The notes below the pieces were generated by a model that was not told the DNA's origin, did no database searches, and was given only the letters and a program-made list of their open reading frames with translations. Position numbers and translations under genes: made by a program. From positions 1 to 51,309 of the forward strand of contig CASFRL010000138.1 of the NCBI GenBank assembly GCA_949297285.1: a stretch of DNA of 51,309 nucleotides. The letters are read 5' to 3'. Position 1 is the first letter of the stretch. Each line of letters starts with the position of its first letter. Source of the stretch: an uncultured Bacteroidales bacterium (GTDB lineage: Bacteria; Bacteroidota; Bacteroidia; Bacteroidales; Coprobacteraceae). Shown here piece after piece: positions 26,161 to 36,297 of the stretch.

Positions 26161-27228
26161 ATGAACATAGCCCTATTAGCTTCCGGAGGAGTTGACAGTT
26201 CTGTTGCCGCCTATCAATTGAAAGAGGCCGGATATACCCCTACGTTGTTTTATATTCGCATCGGAATGGAAGATAAAGACCATAATTTGGATTGCCATTC
26301 GGAAGAGGATATAGAGATTGTGCGCTATATCGCCCGTAAATACGGATGTCCGATGGAAATCGTATCACTGCACGACGAGTATTGGGAATATGTTATGGGC
26401 TATGCTTTCGATGCTATAAAAAGGGGGTTAACTCCCAACCCTGATGTTATGTGCAATAAGTACATCAAATTCGGTTTTTTCGAGAAATACTGGGGGAAAG
26501 ATTTTGAAAAGATAGCAACCGGTCATTATGCCAATATTCAAATTATAGACAATATTGCTTACCTTGCCACAGCTAAAGATCCGATTAAAGACCAAACCGA
26601 TTTTTTGGCCCAACTGAACCAGATACAACTCTCCAAACTCATGTTTCCTATCGGGAATATGATGAAAAATGAGGTCAGGAATATCGCTTTGCAACAGAAT
26701 CTGCCCAGTGCAAAAAGAAAAGACAGCCAAGGAATCTGCTTTTTGGGAAATATCAATTATACCCAATTTATACGAAATTACTTGGGAGAAAAAGAAGGAA
26801 ATATAATCGATTTAACAACCGGACGTGTAATCGGCAAACATAAAGGATACTGGTTTTATACCATCGGACAGAGAAAGGGATTGGGGCTCGGCGGTGGTCC
26901 GTGGTTTGTCATAAAAAAAGATATCGAACATAATATTTTATACGTTTCGAACGGATCATATCCAGAGCTACAATATGGAAATATCCTTTATCTAAACGGA
27001 TTCCGGTTCATATCAGGAAATTTACTTGGCGACCTTTCTCAAGAGACACCAATTACGTTTAAAAACCGACATACTCCGGAATTTACAACCGGGACAATAC
27101 AACATACCGGTAATGATACGGTCAAAATTATTTCTGACAAACCGATACAAGGTATCGCTCCCGGACAATTCGGTGTTATATACAGTTATGACCAGAAACT
27201 TTGTTTGGCAAGCGGCATTATACGGTAA
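26161..27228 (+). CDS. mnmA: tRNA-specific 2-thiouridylase
   Basis: Thiolates U34 of tRNA-Lys, -Glu and -Gln in the cytoplasm. It has 355 residues. PP-loop LLASGGVDSSVAAY, the catalytic Cys in NPDVMCNKYIKFG, TGHYANI, DQTDFLAQLNQIQL, SQGICFLG with the second catalytic Cys, and GQRKGLGLGGGPWFV are all intact. Bacteroidetes often hold more than one MnmA-type paralogue; which one this is cannot be told. It runs convergently into tolC with a single base between the two stop codons. Confidence 0.95.
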   Translation: MNIALLASGGVDSSVAAYQLKEAGYTPTLFYIRIGMEDKDHNLDCHSEEDIEIVRYIARKYGCPMEIVSLHDEYWEYVMGYAFDAIKRGLTPNPDVMCNKYIKFGFFEKYWGKDFEKIATGHYANIQIIDNIAYLATAKDPIKDQTDFLAQLNQIQLSKLMFPIGNMMKNEVRNIALQQNLPSAKRKDSQGICFLGNINYTQFIRNYLGEKEGNIIDLTTGRVIGKHKGYWFYTIGQRKGLGLGGGPWFVIKKDIEHNILYVSNGSYPELQYGNILYLNGFRFISGNLLGDLSQETPITFKNRHTPEFTTGTIQHTGNDTVKIISDKPIQGIAPGQFGVIYSYDQKLCLASGIIR

Positions 27229-27229
27229 A

Positions 27230-28531
27230 TCATTCGACTTGTAATCGTCCGCTCATCAGCAGCAGCGATACTTCTGTGGATTTTGCTTGAAACTGGGCTG
27301 AGATTTTCCGGGTTACGGCATCTAAATAACTGCGTTGAAATTCCCTAAACTCTATTCCGGATAGACTTCCCAACCGGTATCTCTCTAACGCGGTTTTAAG
27401 ACTTACCAATGCGACCTCGGCACTTTCCGACTCAAACCCGACCATGATCAGATTGTTTTCATAGCTGTTATAGAGTTGTGCCAAATCGCTCAACATCTGC
27501 AACTCGATTTCCTGATAACTCAATTTACTGTTTTCTATCCCGATTTTTGCATTTCTTACTTTGGTTCGGGTATCTAAACGATTAAACAACGGAATCGTAA
27601 GTGTGAATCCCCAGAATGGACCTGTATTCTGATTAAAGGTCGAAATAGAAGACGGTGATTCTGTCCGTGAGAAACTATATCCGGCAGTAAAATCCACAGC
27701 AGGGAAATAAGCCGACCGGGCCAATTTAAGATCCAATTCAGACACACGTTGCTCTCGGCGCGCAATCAATAATGTCACATTGTTGTGCAACATCAATTCT
27801 TTCACCTCGTCTTTGGGATACATCGGATGCAACAATATGGTGTCTTTTACATATCCCCTCTTGTGCAGATCGATATTCATCAATGTATTCAATGTAATAT
27901 AGGCACTGCGCAACTGTTCTTGTTGTTTCACCAATGTCGAGCTATCGGAATTCAAGTCGATCTTGGTTTGTTTCAATTCCAATCCAGAAAGGCTCCCTAT
28001 CCGGTTTTTCTGCAAAGCGATTTCATAACGTTGACGCGAGAGGTCTAAACTCTGTTTTGCAGCATCGAGCAAGCTACTTTGTACCAATACATTATAATAT
28101 CCTGTATTTACCTGAGCTATAAGATTTTCAACAGCCATACGGGTTTTCAGTTCTCCGATTGCGACAAACTCTGATAGTTTTTCGTGGGTCGTGAACATCG
28201 CCATACCGTCAAAAATAGTCCAGTTCAAATTTACGTTGGCACCATAATTGTCGGTTATACTGCTTCTGAAATTTTTCTCGGTTCCGCTATTGGCATCTCG
28301 CCGTTTCGAATTTATAACCGACTCTTTTTGTGTACCTTCTGCTGAAAGCGAGGGTAAAAAAGAAGAATAATTTCTGTTATTACGCTCTATTTGTTCTTCA
28401 TTCTTTGCTATACGGATTCCATAATTAGACTCTAACGCTTTATTGATGCAATCAGAAAGCGTCAATATTTCTTGTGCCGCTACTCCCAACGGACAAAACA
28501 AAAAAGAAAGTATTACAAATCTTTTTATCAT
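27230..28531 (-). CDS. TolC family outer-membrane efflux protein
   Basis: A 433-residue outer-membrane channel subunit with signal peptide MIKRFVILSFLFCPLGVAAQ. Two OEP repeats follow (LSDCINKALESNYGIRIAKN and the second half from ~235), with long helices and LRSAYITLNTLMNI. It forms the exit duct of a tripartite pump with the RND and MFP proteins encoded immediately upstream; its start overlaps the RND gene by 4 bases. Substrate unknown. Confidence 0.93.
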   Translation of the reverse strand: MIKRFVILSFLFCPLGVAAQEILTLSDCINKALESNYGIRIAKNEEQIERNNRNYSSFLPSLSAEGTQKESVINSKRRDANSGTEKNFRSSITDNYGANVNLNWTIFDGMAMFTTHEKLSEFVAIGELKTRMAVENLIAQVNTGYYNVLVQSSLLDAAKQSLDLSRQRYEIALQKNRIGSLSGLELKQTKIDLNSDSSTLVKQQEQLRSAYITLNTLMNIDLHKRGYVKDTILLHPMYPKDEVKELMLHNNVTLLIARREQRVSELDLKLARSAYFPAVDFTAGYSFSRTESPSSISTFNQNTGPFWGFTLTIPLFNRLDTRTKVRNAKIGIENSKLSYQEIELQMLSDLAQLYNSYENNLIMVGFESESAEVALVSLKTALERYRLGSLSGIEFREFQRSYLDAVTRKISAQFQAKSTEVSLLLMSGRLQVE

Positions 28532-31500
28532 GACTTCGTATAAATTTCTTCATCGATCACTTTGATTTTGGAAGCCGACAGATAGGTATAAATAGCCGGA
28601 ATTACATAAAGTGTCAACCCTGTGGCGCAAATCATACCTCCGACAACAGCCACTCCCATGGCAATACGGCTTTCTGAACCCGAACCGGTAGCCAATGCCA
28701 TAGGCAGGGTTCCCAAAACCGTAGAAAGACTGGTCATCAATATCGGGCGGAAACGAGCTACGGCAGAATCGAGAATCGCCTCATGCATACTTAATCCGTC
28801 GAGTTTTCGCTGATTGGCAAACTCAACAATCAGAATACCGTTTTTCGAAACCAATCCGATCAACATAATGATACCGATCTGGCTGAAAATATTCATCGTC
28901 TGTCCAAAATACCAGAGAGAGAGCAATGCTCCGACCAATGCCAACGGGACTGTAAGCATAATAATCAATGGGTCACGAAAGCTCTCAAACTGAGCCGAAA
29001 GGACAAGATAGATAAATATCAATGCAAAAACAAAGGCAAATAAAAGGCTGGATGAACTTTCGACAAAGTCTTTGGAACTTCCGGAGAGTGTCGTTTTAAA
29101 ATCTTCGGTCAACACCTCATCTGCAATTCTATCCATCTCTTCAATCCCCTGTCCCAATGTTTTTCCCTTTGCCGGAGACGCAGATACAGTAGCCGATACA
29201 AAACGGTCATATCTGAACAAACGAGGAGGCGTACTGCTTTCTTCTATTGTTACCAGATTATCCAAACTTACCAGTTTATTGTCTTTTCCACGGACATAAA
29301 CCGTAGCCAAATCGGCGGGTTTGTTTCGTTGAGATTTATCAAACTCACTGATAATCTGATACTGTTTTCCATTCAATATATAGTATCCAATTCTTTGGTC
29401 ACTCATCGTAAGCTGTAATGTTCTTGAGATATCTTCTACCGAAACTCCCAATAAAGCGGCTTTGTCTCTATTGATATTAATCGTAAGCTCCGGTTTCGTA
29501 AACTTCAAATCTAAATCATAAGTTGAAAATTCGGGACTTTGAGAAACCTCATCCATGAATTTGGGTAAGATATTCTTTAAGCCCTCTAAATTTTTAGCTT
29601 GTATTACATACTCCACAGGCAACCCTCCTCGCTGATTTCCAAACGTCTGCCGTTGCGTTACCATTGTTCGAGCTCCTGTAAGTTGCTTTAATTGAGGTGC
29701 CAAATCATCGGCAATCTCCTGCTGTGTACGGTCACGATCTTCGGAAGGGACCAACATGACATTACAGAAAGCAGAATTGGTCTGGCCTCCCCTTCCGGTC
29801 AATGACATAATCAGATCTTCTTCGGGTACCTCCTTTTCCAGATAAGTGGTCAGGTCTGTCATATATTGATCCATATATTCAAAACTTGAGCCTTCGGTAG
29901 CCGTAGATACTACCCGCAATTGAGCCCGGTCTTCCATCGGGGACATTTCAGAAGGCAATGTCATCCAAAAATAATAGATGGCAACTCCCGACAGCAATAA
30001 GATAACAGGAGCCAAGTATCGGTGACGCATAAACGACTCTAAACTGCTACGATAGCCATTTGTAAACCAGACAAAGAACGGTTCGGTAACTCTATAAAAC
30101 CAGTTCCCGGTCACATTCTGAGTCAATAATTTAGTCGAAAGCATCGGCGTAAACGACAATGCAACAAACGAAGATATGGTTACAGCTCCGGCTATTACAA
30201 CACTAAATTCCCGGAAAAGACGACCTGTTGTTCCTTGTAAGAATACAATGGGGACAAACACCGCTACCAATGCAACCGTTGTTGCAATCACGGCAAAAAA
30301 GATTTCTTGCGAACCTTTGAACCCGGCTTCTAAAGGCGACATTCCCCGTTCGACCTTGTTGTAAATATTCTCCATTACGACAATCGCATCATCGACAACA
30401 AGACCTATCGAAAGGACGATAGCCAAAAGGGTAAGTATATTTATCGTAAAACCGGCTAAATACATGATAAAGAAGGTCCCGATCAAAGATATCGGTATCG
30501 TCAACACCGGAATGAGGGTCGTACGCCAGTTTCGTAAAAACAGAAAGATAATAAGCACCACAAGGACAAAAGCCTCGACAATCGTACTTTCTACTTCTTT
30601 GATAGAGTCTCGAATGAAAACTGTATCATCTTGGTAAATGCCGCATTGCATATCATCCGGCAAATCAGATTTTATATCTTTTACAATTTCATACGCCCGA
30701 TCGACAATATCTACATAATTAGCTCCCGGCTGCGGAATAATGACACAACCCACCATCGGGTTATTATTCATCTTCATGATATACCGGTTATTTTCCGAGT
30801 CGATAGTAGCTTTCCCGACATCTCTGAAACGGACGACCTTATCTCCGTCTCGACGCAATACGAGATTATTAAAATCCTCTACCGTCAGCAACCGTCCCAT
30901 TGTCCGCACTGTCAACTCGGTATTGTCTCCCTCGATACGTCCTGAAGGTAATTCTACATTTCCGGCCGAAACGGCACTGCTGACATCCATCGGGGTAAGT
31001 CCGTAAGCAGAGAGCAACATAGGGTCCATCTTAAGTCGTACGGCCAATCTTTTTTCGCCCCAGATTTCGACACTACTTACACCGGGAATCGTTTGCAAAC
31101 GTTCTTTGACATGCAAATCGGCATAGGTACTCACATCGATAATAGAACGGGTATTGCTACTTAAATAAAGCCCGAAAATGGGTTGGGCATCGGCATCGGC
31201 TTTAGAAACTACGGGCGGATCTATATCTTCGGGCAGCTTTTTCAACGCTCCGGATACTTTGTCCCGGACATCATTTGCCGCTGTCTCGAGCGGAACCTCC
31301 AGCTCAAACTCGATTCGGATATTACTGCGTCCGTCTCTACTCTGGCTCACCAATGAACGTATTCCCGGTATCCCGTTAATTGCAGACTCCAACGGCTCTG
31401 TTATCTGAGTTTCCACAACATCGGCATTTGCACCGGTAAATGTAGTACTCACCGATATAATAGGCGGATCAACACTCGGATAATCACGGATACCCAAAAA

Positions 31501-31590
31501 TGTTATACCAATCATTCCGATAATGATAAATACCAAATTCATCACTGTCGCAAGGACCGGGCGCTTTATACTGACAGAAGATAGGCTCAT
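28528..31590 (-). CDS. RND efflux transporter, inner-membrane pump (HAE1/AcrB-like)
   Basis: A 1020-residue proton-driven exporter. N-terminal helix SIKRPVLATVMNLVFIIIGM, two large periplasmic loops, and GLVVDDAIVVMENI in helix 4 (near residue 400) carrying the proton-relay Asp pair. The C-terminal half has the matching LIGLVSKNGILIVEFANQ segment. Close to the MexF/AcrB group in length and motifs. It is the middle gene of the MFP-RND-TolC operon. No local TetR or two-component regulator is present. Confidence 0.95.
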   Translation of the reverse strand: MSLSSVSIKRPVLATVMNLVFIIIGMIGITFLGIRDYPSVDPPIISVSTTFTGANADVVETQITEPLESAINGIPGIRSLVSQSRDGRSNIRIEFELEVPLETAANDVRDKVSGALKKLPEDIDPPVVSKADADAQPIFGLYLSSNTRSIIDVSTYADLHVKERLQTIPGVSSVEIWGEKRLAVRLKMDPMLLSAYGLTPMDVSSAVSAGNVELPSGRIEGDNTELTVRTMGRLLTVEDFNNLVLRRDGDKVVRFRDVGKATIDSENNRYIMKMNNNPMVGCVIIPQPGANYVDIVDRAYEIVKDIKSDLPDDMQCGIYQDDTVFIRDSIKEVESTIVEAFVLVVLIIFLFLRNWRTTLIPVLTIPISLIGTFFIMYLAGFTINILTLLAIVLSIGLVVDDAIVVMENIYNKVERGMSPLEAGFKGSQEIFFAVIATTVALVAVFVPIVFLQGTTGRLFREFSVVIAGAVTISSFVALSFTPMLSTKLLTQNVTGNWFYRVTEPFFVWFTNGYRSSLESFMRHRYLAPVILLLSGVAIYYFWMTLPSEMSPMEDRAQLRVVSTATEGSSFEYMDQYMTDLTTYLEKEVPEEDLIMSLTGRGGQTNSAFCNVMLVPSEDRDRTQQEIADDLAPQLKQLTGARTMVTQRQTFGNQRGGLPVEYVIQAKNLEGLKNILPKFMDEVSQSPEFSTYDLDLKFTKPELTININRDKAALLGVSVEDISRTLQLTMSDQRIGYYILNGKQYQIISEFDKSQRNKPADLATVYVRGKDNKLVSLDNLVTIEESSTPPRLFRYDRFVSATVSASPAKGKTLGQGIEEMDRIADEVLTEDFKTTLSGSSKDFVESSSSLLFAFVFALIFIYLVLSAQFESFRDPLIIMLTVPLALVGALLSLWYFGQTMNIFSQIGIIMLIGLVSKNGILIVEFANQRKLDGLSMHEAILDSAVARFRPILMTSLSTVLGTLPMALATGSGSESRIAMGVAVVGGMICATGLTLYVIPAIYTYLSASKIKVIDEEIYTKS

Positions 31591-31607
31591 GGATTAATAC
31601 ATTTAAA

Positions 31608-32675
31608 TTATTCTATCGATTCGGGTTTTACGGCGATTCCCTCTTTTACCTGCATCAATCCGGTCACCAATATCGTATCGCCGACCGACAGTCCCGAAGT
31701 TACTTCGATCTTATTTTCGGTACGTTGCCCTGTCTCCACAATTATAGAATGGGCTTTCCCGGAGTTCAATCTCCAAACCTTTTTCCCTTCCATTTCGGGG
31801 ACAACCGATTGTGTAGGGATGAGAAGGGCATGATTCGAAACTCGGGTTATAAGATTCAGACGGGCAAACATTCCCGGAGCCAACAAACGTCCCGGATTTT
31901 CGCAACGGGCACGAATCGCAATAGTACGGGTATCGGAATCGACTTTAGAATCGACGGCATAAACCGTTGCATTGAACTTTTTATTCGACGATTCGGTCGT
32001 AAACTGTACGGTCGATCCGACCAACGCCTTGCCGGCATATTTCTCGGGAACAGAGAATTCTACTTTTAATAATTTGTCATCTACCAAACGCGTAACGATC
32101 GTACTCGGTTGCAAATATGCACCCAAACTGACATTACGGAATCCGAGCGTACCGGAAAAAGGCGCACGCAATTCTGTCTTGTCGATTTTTACTTTCAATA
32201 AGGAGATATCGGCCTCGATCAAGTTATAATCGGTTTGCACCTGATCGAATTCTTCTCGGCTGACAGCATCTTTTTCAAACAGTATGCGTTGACGTTCCAA
32301 CTTTTCAGATAATAATTTCTGCTGAAAAAGCGCACGTTTCAATTGTGCCTGCAAATCTGCATCATCTACCTTCAGCAATAATGCTCCTTTTTCGACATGC
32401 TGACCTTCTTCAAAATAGATTCCGATTATTTTTCCTGTCGTCTCAGCGACCAAATCGACCTCTTCATTTGGCAACAATGTTCCGACAGCTTGAATGTCAG
32501 AACTCAATTTAAAGGGTTTTACAACAAATGCATTAACCGGGATCAAAGTTCCGCTCTTATTTTCTTTCACACTTTCTCCTGAAGGAGTATTCATCAATCG
32601 ACCAACGACAAGAGCTCCGATAAGCAAAACGGGAATTCCTATTTTTAACAAATTCCCTACGAACTTGTTCTTCAT
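31608..32675 (-). CDS. Membrane-fusion protein of the RND pump
   Basis: A 355-residue periplasmic adaptor with an N-terminal membrane anchor (LLKIGIPVLLIGALVVGRLM). Lipoyl/barrel halves: VDLVAETTGKIIGIYFEEGQHVEKGALLLKVDD and LRAPFSGTLGFRNVSLGAYLQPS, separated by an alpha-hairpin (~110-155). First gene of the operon, 17 bases upstream of the RND gene. Confidence 0.93.
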   Translation of the reverse strand: MKNKFVGNLLKIGIPVLLIGALVVGRLMNTPSGESVKENKSGTLIPVNAFVVKPFKLSSDIQAVGTLLPNEEVDLVAETTGKIIGIYFEEGQHVEKGALLLKVDDADLQAQLKRALFQQKLLSEKLERQRILFEKDAVSREEFDQVQTDYNLIEADISLLKVKIDKTELRAPFSGTLGFRNVSLGAYLQPSTIVTRLVDDKLLKVEFSVPEKYAGKALVGSTVQFTTESSNKKFNATVYAVDSKVDSDTRTIAIRARCENPGRLLAPGMFARLNLITRVSNHALLIPTQSVVPEMEGKKVWRLNSGKAHSIIVETGQRTENKIEVTSGLSVGDTILVTGLMQVKEGIAVKPESIE

Positions 32676-32766
32676 GTAATTTCTAAACTATATATTTATT
32701 GATGCGGTGTGTCATGGCATATAAAGTACCGGATTTCAATAGTAAAATCCCATACTCTCAACTCTG

Positions 32767-32774
32767 CAAAACTA
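32767..32774 (-). promoter_or_regulatory. Probable -7 element of the RND operon
   Basis: Minus-strand TAGTTTTG fits TAnnTTTG. The predicted leader to the start at 32675 is about 80 bases. Confidence 0.4.
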
Positions 32775-32839
32775 TGATCGATTCAAACGCTCCTGCCATT
32801 ATTCCAAACAGTTGTTAGACTATAAAACCTTTCAATGGT

Positions 32840-34303
32840 TTAACGAACAGGAATATTTTCTAACAGAGTTACCAAAAATTTCCAGAATCGTTCGACCGAA
32901 GCGATATTTACTTTTTCATCCGGAGAATGCGGAAACTTTATCGTGGGCCCAAATGAAATCATATCCAAATTGGGATATAATGCTCCGATAATACCACATT
33001 CAAGTCCGGCATGCATGATCTTCACTTCCGGATCAGAACCAAGAACTTTTTTATGTACCTCTTTTGCAACTTTAAGAACCGGAGAATTAAGATTCGGCTC
33101 CCAACCGGGATAATCGCCACTTGCTTCTACTTTAGCACCTGCCAATGAAAATATACTTTCCAAACTCGAAGTCAAAGCCTGCTTCATGCTCTCGCTCGAA
33201 CTTCTTACGAGAATCAAAATTTCTATCAATCCCTCCGAAGAATGCACGATCGCCAGATTGGATGACGTCTCGACAACTTCGGGAACTTCGGGAATCATTC
33301 GGGCAACACCGTTGCGACAACCTACAACAGCATTTATCAAATCATCCTGTATCGGCTCAGGAATCAGAGTAGCCGGTAAAGCGACCTCCTCGGCAACCAT
33401 TGTCAAATCATCTTCTACAAAACCATATTCATGAATATAGAGTGCCTCAAAATCGGCAATCTCATCCAGAAAATCGTTTTTGTATTCTGATGGAATTGTG
33501 ATAATCGCCTCAGCCTCACGAGGAATTGCATTACGTAAAGTTCCGCCGCTAACCGATGCCAAACGAGCGTCATACTCTTGCACGGCATATTTCAAAAAAC
33601 GGAACAGCAATTTATTTGCATTGGCTCGTCCCAAATGAATATCGACTCCGGAATGCCCGCCTTTTAATCCGGATACGACAATTTTTAAAGCAATTTCATC
33701 CTCGGGGACATAGGGCTCGTCTTTGTATCTGAAACTTGCTGTAAGATTAATGCCTCCTGCACAGCTCATGTACAATTCACCCTCTTGCTCCGAATCGGTA
33801 TTCAATAATATCTCGGCCTGTAACAAATCGGGGTTTAAACCCAATGCTCCTGACATGCCGGTCTCTTCATCATAAGTAAACAAGGCTTCCAACGGTCCAT
33901 GTGCCAACGTTTTAGATTCGAGGACAGCCAAGATCGACGATATGCCGATACCGTTATCTGCACCTAAGGTCGTTTTATTGGCGGTTACCCAATCGCCATC
34001 GATATAGGCTTCTATCGGATCGGTTTCAAAATTATGAACCGTATCGGCATTTTTTTGAGGCACCATGTCCATGTGTCCTTGCAAAACTACGGGTTTTCTG
34101 TTTTCCATACCCAGAGTTGCCGGTTTTCGGATCAACACATTGCCGGCTTTATCCAAAATTGTTTCTAACCCCAATGTGTTGCCAAAATTCATAATATACT
34201 GCGTTATTCCTGCCAGATGGCCTGACGGACGCGGAATTTTACAAATCGCATTAAAATGACGCCAAACGGCTTCGGGTTGTAAAGTTGTAATTTCGGATTT
34301 CAT
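32840..34303 (-). CDS. pepD: Aminoacyl-histidine dipeptidase (M20 peptidase)
   Basis: A 487-residue cytosolic Zn dipeptidase (beta-Ala-His/Xaa-His). Metal ligands in VVLQGHMDMVP (His77, Asp79), TLGADNGIG, and YDEETGMSGA with the general-base Glu; the dimerisation domain (~200-370) and the C-terminal MHAGLECG and SFGPTIKFPHSPDEKV segments are present. It is transcribed 7 bases after the membrane protein gene upstream, so they are one operon despite unrelated roles. Confidence 0.95.
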   Translation of the reverse strand: MKSEITTLQPEAVWRHFNAICKIPRPSGHLAGITQYIMNFGNTLGLETILDKAGNVLIRKPATLGMENRKPVVLQGHMDMVPQKNADTVHNFETDPIEAYIDGDWVTANKTTLGADNGIGISSILAVLESKTLAHGPLEALFTYDEETGMSGALGLNPDLLQAEILLNTDSEQEGELYMSCAGGINLTASFRYKDEPYVPEDEIALKIVVSGLKGGHSGVDIHLGRANANKLLFRFLKYAVQEYDARLASVSGGTLRNAIPREAEAIITIPSEYKNDFLDEIADFEALYIHEYGFVEDDLTMVAEEVALPATLIPEPIQDDLINAVVGCRNGVARMIPEVPEVVETSSNLAIVHSSEGLIEILILVRSSSESMKQALTSSLESIFSLAGAKVEASGDYPGWEPNLNSPVLKVAKEVHKKVLGSDPEVKIMHAGLECGIIGALYPNLDMISFGPTIKFPHSPDEKVNIASVERFWKFLVTLLENIPVR

Positions 34304-34310
34304 GATTTAT

Positions 34311-35348
34311 CTATTTACAATTAATATTTTCCTTCTCACCGACAGCATTTGTAAGCTCTCCTACCCTTTTTTTCCGGTTTTCCAATGAGACCGAAAATGC
34401 CGTATAAATTCCCAACAATATAATCAGTAACATTTGAGACCCGTGAGCCACCAAAGCAAAAGCTCCGGCAACATTCTCGCCTATGCCATATATGGCAAGA
34501 GTTGCGATAATGGCCAAATGCCAAGGACCGACTCCGCCTTGTACAGGGATTCCCATGCTCAAACTTCCCATGATAAATAATGACATTGCGACCAAAACAC
34601 CTAAATGGTGCATTGCTCCAAAAGCAAAGAAACAGACATAAAGTTCCAGAAAGTAACAAAACCATATGGCTATGGTATAAAACAAATATAAGGAAATATG
34701 CTTCATCCGCAATATCGTACGGAAACCATACCACAAATTCTTTACGATACCTTTGATCCGAACCACCCATTTATTTTGAGTCTTCTTGGTAAATAGCCAA
34801 ATCAGAATCACAATCGCTACAACGATGCATATATAGAGCCATGGGGTTGTAATCATACGCCAAAGAGTCTCCTCAATCATAGGGAATTTCCGCAAAAAAT
34901 CGCGGAACACCTTCATTTGCAAAAAAAATGTCATGACGGTGAGAACGCCCAATGCCAATGTATCGCATAAACGCTCTGATATAATGGAACCCAGAGTCTG
35001 AGTAAAAGACATTTTTTCACGACGCGACAAATATGTACAACGCCAGACTTCTCCTACACGGGGAATCAACAAATTCATGGCATACATACCGAATACAGCA
35101 TTTATAACCGACTTTATCGCAGGATTAACCCCCAAAGTCCGCAATTGCAATTTCCAACGCAACGCTCTGAATATATGGCTCATCAACCCGATTATCATGG
35201 ATAAGACGATCCAAAAATAATTGATTTCCGATTGTAAAATAGTGCCGATCCTATACAAATCCAAATGGCTGTACAGATAGCCTAAAAGAGCCATTCCACA
35301 TAACAGTGGAATAAAAATTTTCAATATAGTGCCAAGTAATTTCTTCAA
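34311..35348 (-). CDS. YbhN/UPF0104-type membrane protein (LPG synthase TM-domain family)
   Basis: A 345-residue integral membrane protein with about eight helices. RALRWKLQLRTLG and the AMNLLIPRVGEVWRCTYLSRRE segment (first third), plus GIPVQGGVGPWHLAIIATL (last third), are the conserved motifs of the UPF0104/lysylphosphatidylglycerol synthase transmembrane family. It lacks the cytosolic aminoacyl-transfer domain of MprF, so a flippase-like or lipid-related role is only inferred. The start is TTG (no ATG is available near the N-terminus). First gene of an operon with pepD. Confidence 0.85.
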   Translation of the reverse strand: MKKLLGTILKIFIPLLCGMALLGYLYSHLDLYRIGTILQSEINYFWIVLSMIIGLMSHIFRALRWKLQLRTLGVNPAIKSVINAVFGMYAMNLLIPRVGEVWRCTYLSRREKMSFTQTLGSIISERLCDTLALGVLTVMTFFLQMKVFRDFLRKFPMIEETLWRMITTPWLYICIVVAIVILIWLFTKKTQNKWVVRIKGIVKNLWYGFRTILRMKHISLYLFYTIAIWFCYFLELYVCFFAFGAMHHLGVLVAMSLFIMGSLSMGIPVQGGVGPWHLAIIATLAIYGIGENVAGAFALVAHGSQMLLIILLGIYTAFSVSLENRKKRVGELTNAVGEKENINCK

Positions 35349-35373
35349 CTTGCCGAAAAAAAAAATATTATTG

Positions 35374-35381
35374 TACCTTTG
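35374..35381 (+). promoter_or_regulatory. -7 element of rsmA
   Basis: TACCTTTG on the plus strand, leader about 110 bases. It almost touches the minus-strand element at 35389-35396. Confidence 0.5.
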
Positions 35382-35388
35382 TATAATG

Positions 35389-35396
35389 CAAAGATA
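35389..35396 (-). promoter_or_regulatory. -7 element of the UPF0104-pepD operon
   Basis: Minus-strand TATCTTTG, about 40 bases upstream of the TTG at 35348. Confidence 0.5.
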
Positions 35397-35496
35397 GATT
35401 TTTATCCAAAAAAGAAGAATCTCTTGACCGGATTTAATTAAAATTTCTTTGTAACATTGTTAAGTAGATTAATAAAATCCTGCTACCTGATTTTTT

Positions 35497-36285
35497 ATGA
35501 CAAACTCGGTAAAACCTAAGAAATTTTTAGGGCAACATTTTCTAAAAGATCTTGACATAGCCCGCCGAATAGCAGATACGGTAAGCGAATATAAAGACAT
35601 TCCGATTCTGGAAATAGGTCCGGGAATGGGGGTATTGACTCAGTATCTAATAAAAAACAAGCACGACCTTACCGTCGTTGAGTTGGATGCTGAATCTGTT
35701 GAATACCTGAACGAACATTTTCCCGAACTGGCCGGACGGATATTAGAGCAGGATTTTTTAAAATTGGATCTAAAGAGTCTTTTCAACGGAAAATTTTGTG
35801 TTATCGGCAACTATCCGTACAATATATCAAGCCAAATATTTTTTAAAGTGCTCGACTACAAAGATTATATTCCCTGTTGCAGCGGCATGATTCAGAAAGA
35901 GGTTGCCGAACGCATTGCCTCGAAACCCGGCTGTAAAGCATACGGGATATTGAGTGTATTCATGCAGGCTTGGTATGACATAGAATATTTGTTTACCGTT
36001 CCTGAGCATGTATTCAATCCTCCACCGAAAGTCAAATCGGCGGTAATAAAAATGACCCGAAACGGAACAGCCCAATTGGGTTGTAACGAAGATTTATTCA
36101 GAACCATAGTAAAAACAGGATTCAACCAAAGACGTAAAACACTTAGAAATTCATTAAAAGCTCTATTGGGGAAAGATTGTGAATTATTAGAAGACCCATT
36201 CTTCGACAACCGTCCCGAGCAACTCTCGGTGGCACAATTCATCGACCTGACCAATCGAATAGAAAAATTCATACCTCAATCATAA
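35497..36285 (+). CDS. rsmA: 16S rRNA dimethyladenosine transferase
   Basis: Dimethylates A1518/A1519 (E. coli numbering) of 16S rRNA late in small-subunit assembly. It has 262 residues. GQHFL at 12-16, SAM-binding EIGPGMGVLT, VELD, the motif IV NYPYNIS, and VFNPPPKVKSAVI are all intact. It is followed after 12 bases by mgtE in the same direction. Confidence 0.97.
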   Translation: MTNSVKPKKFLGQHFLKDLDIARRIADTVSEYKDIPILEIGPGMGVLTQYLIKNKHDLTVVELDAESVEYLNEHFPELAGRILEQDFLKLDLKSLFNGKFCVIGNYPYNISSQIFFKVLDYKDYIPCCSGMIQKEVAERIASKPGCKAYGILSVFMQAWYDIEYLFTVPEHVFNPPPKVKSAVIKMTRNGTAQLGCNEDLFRTIVKTGFNQRRKTLRNSLKALLGKDCELLEDPFFDNRPEQLSVAQFIDLTNRIEKFIPQS

Positions 36286-36297
36286 GATAAAATTATT

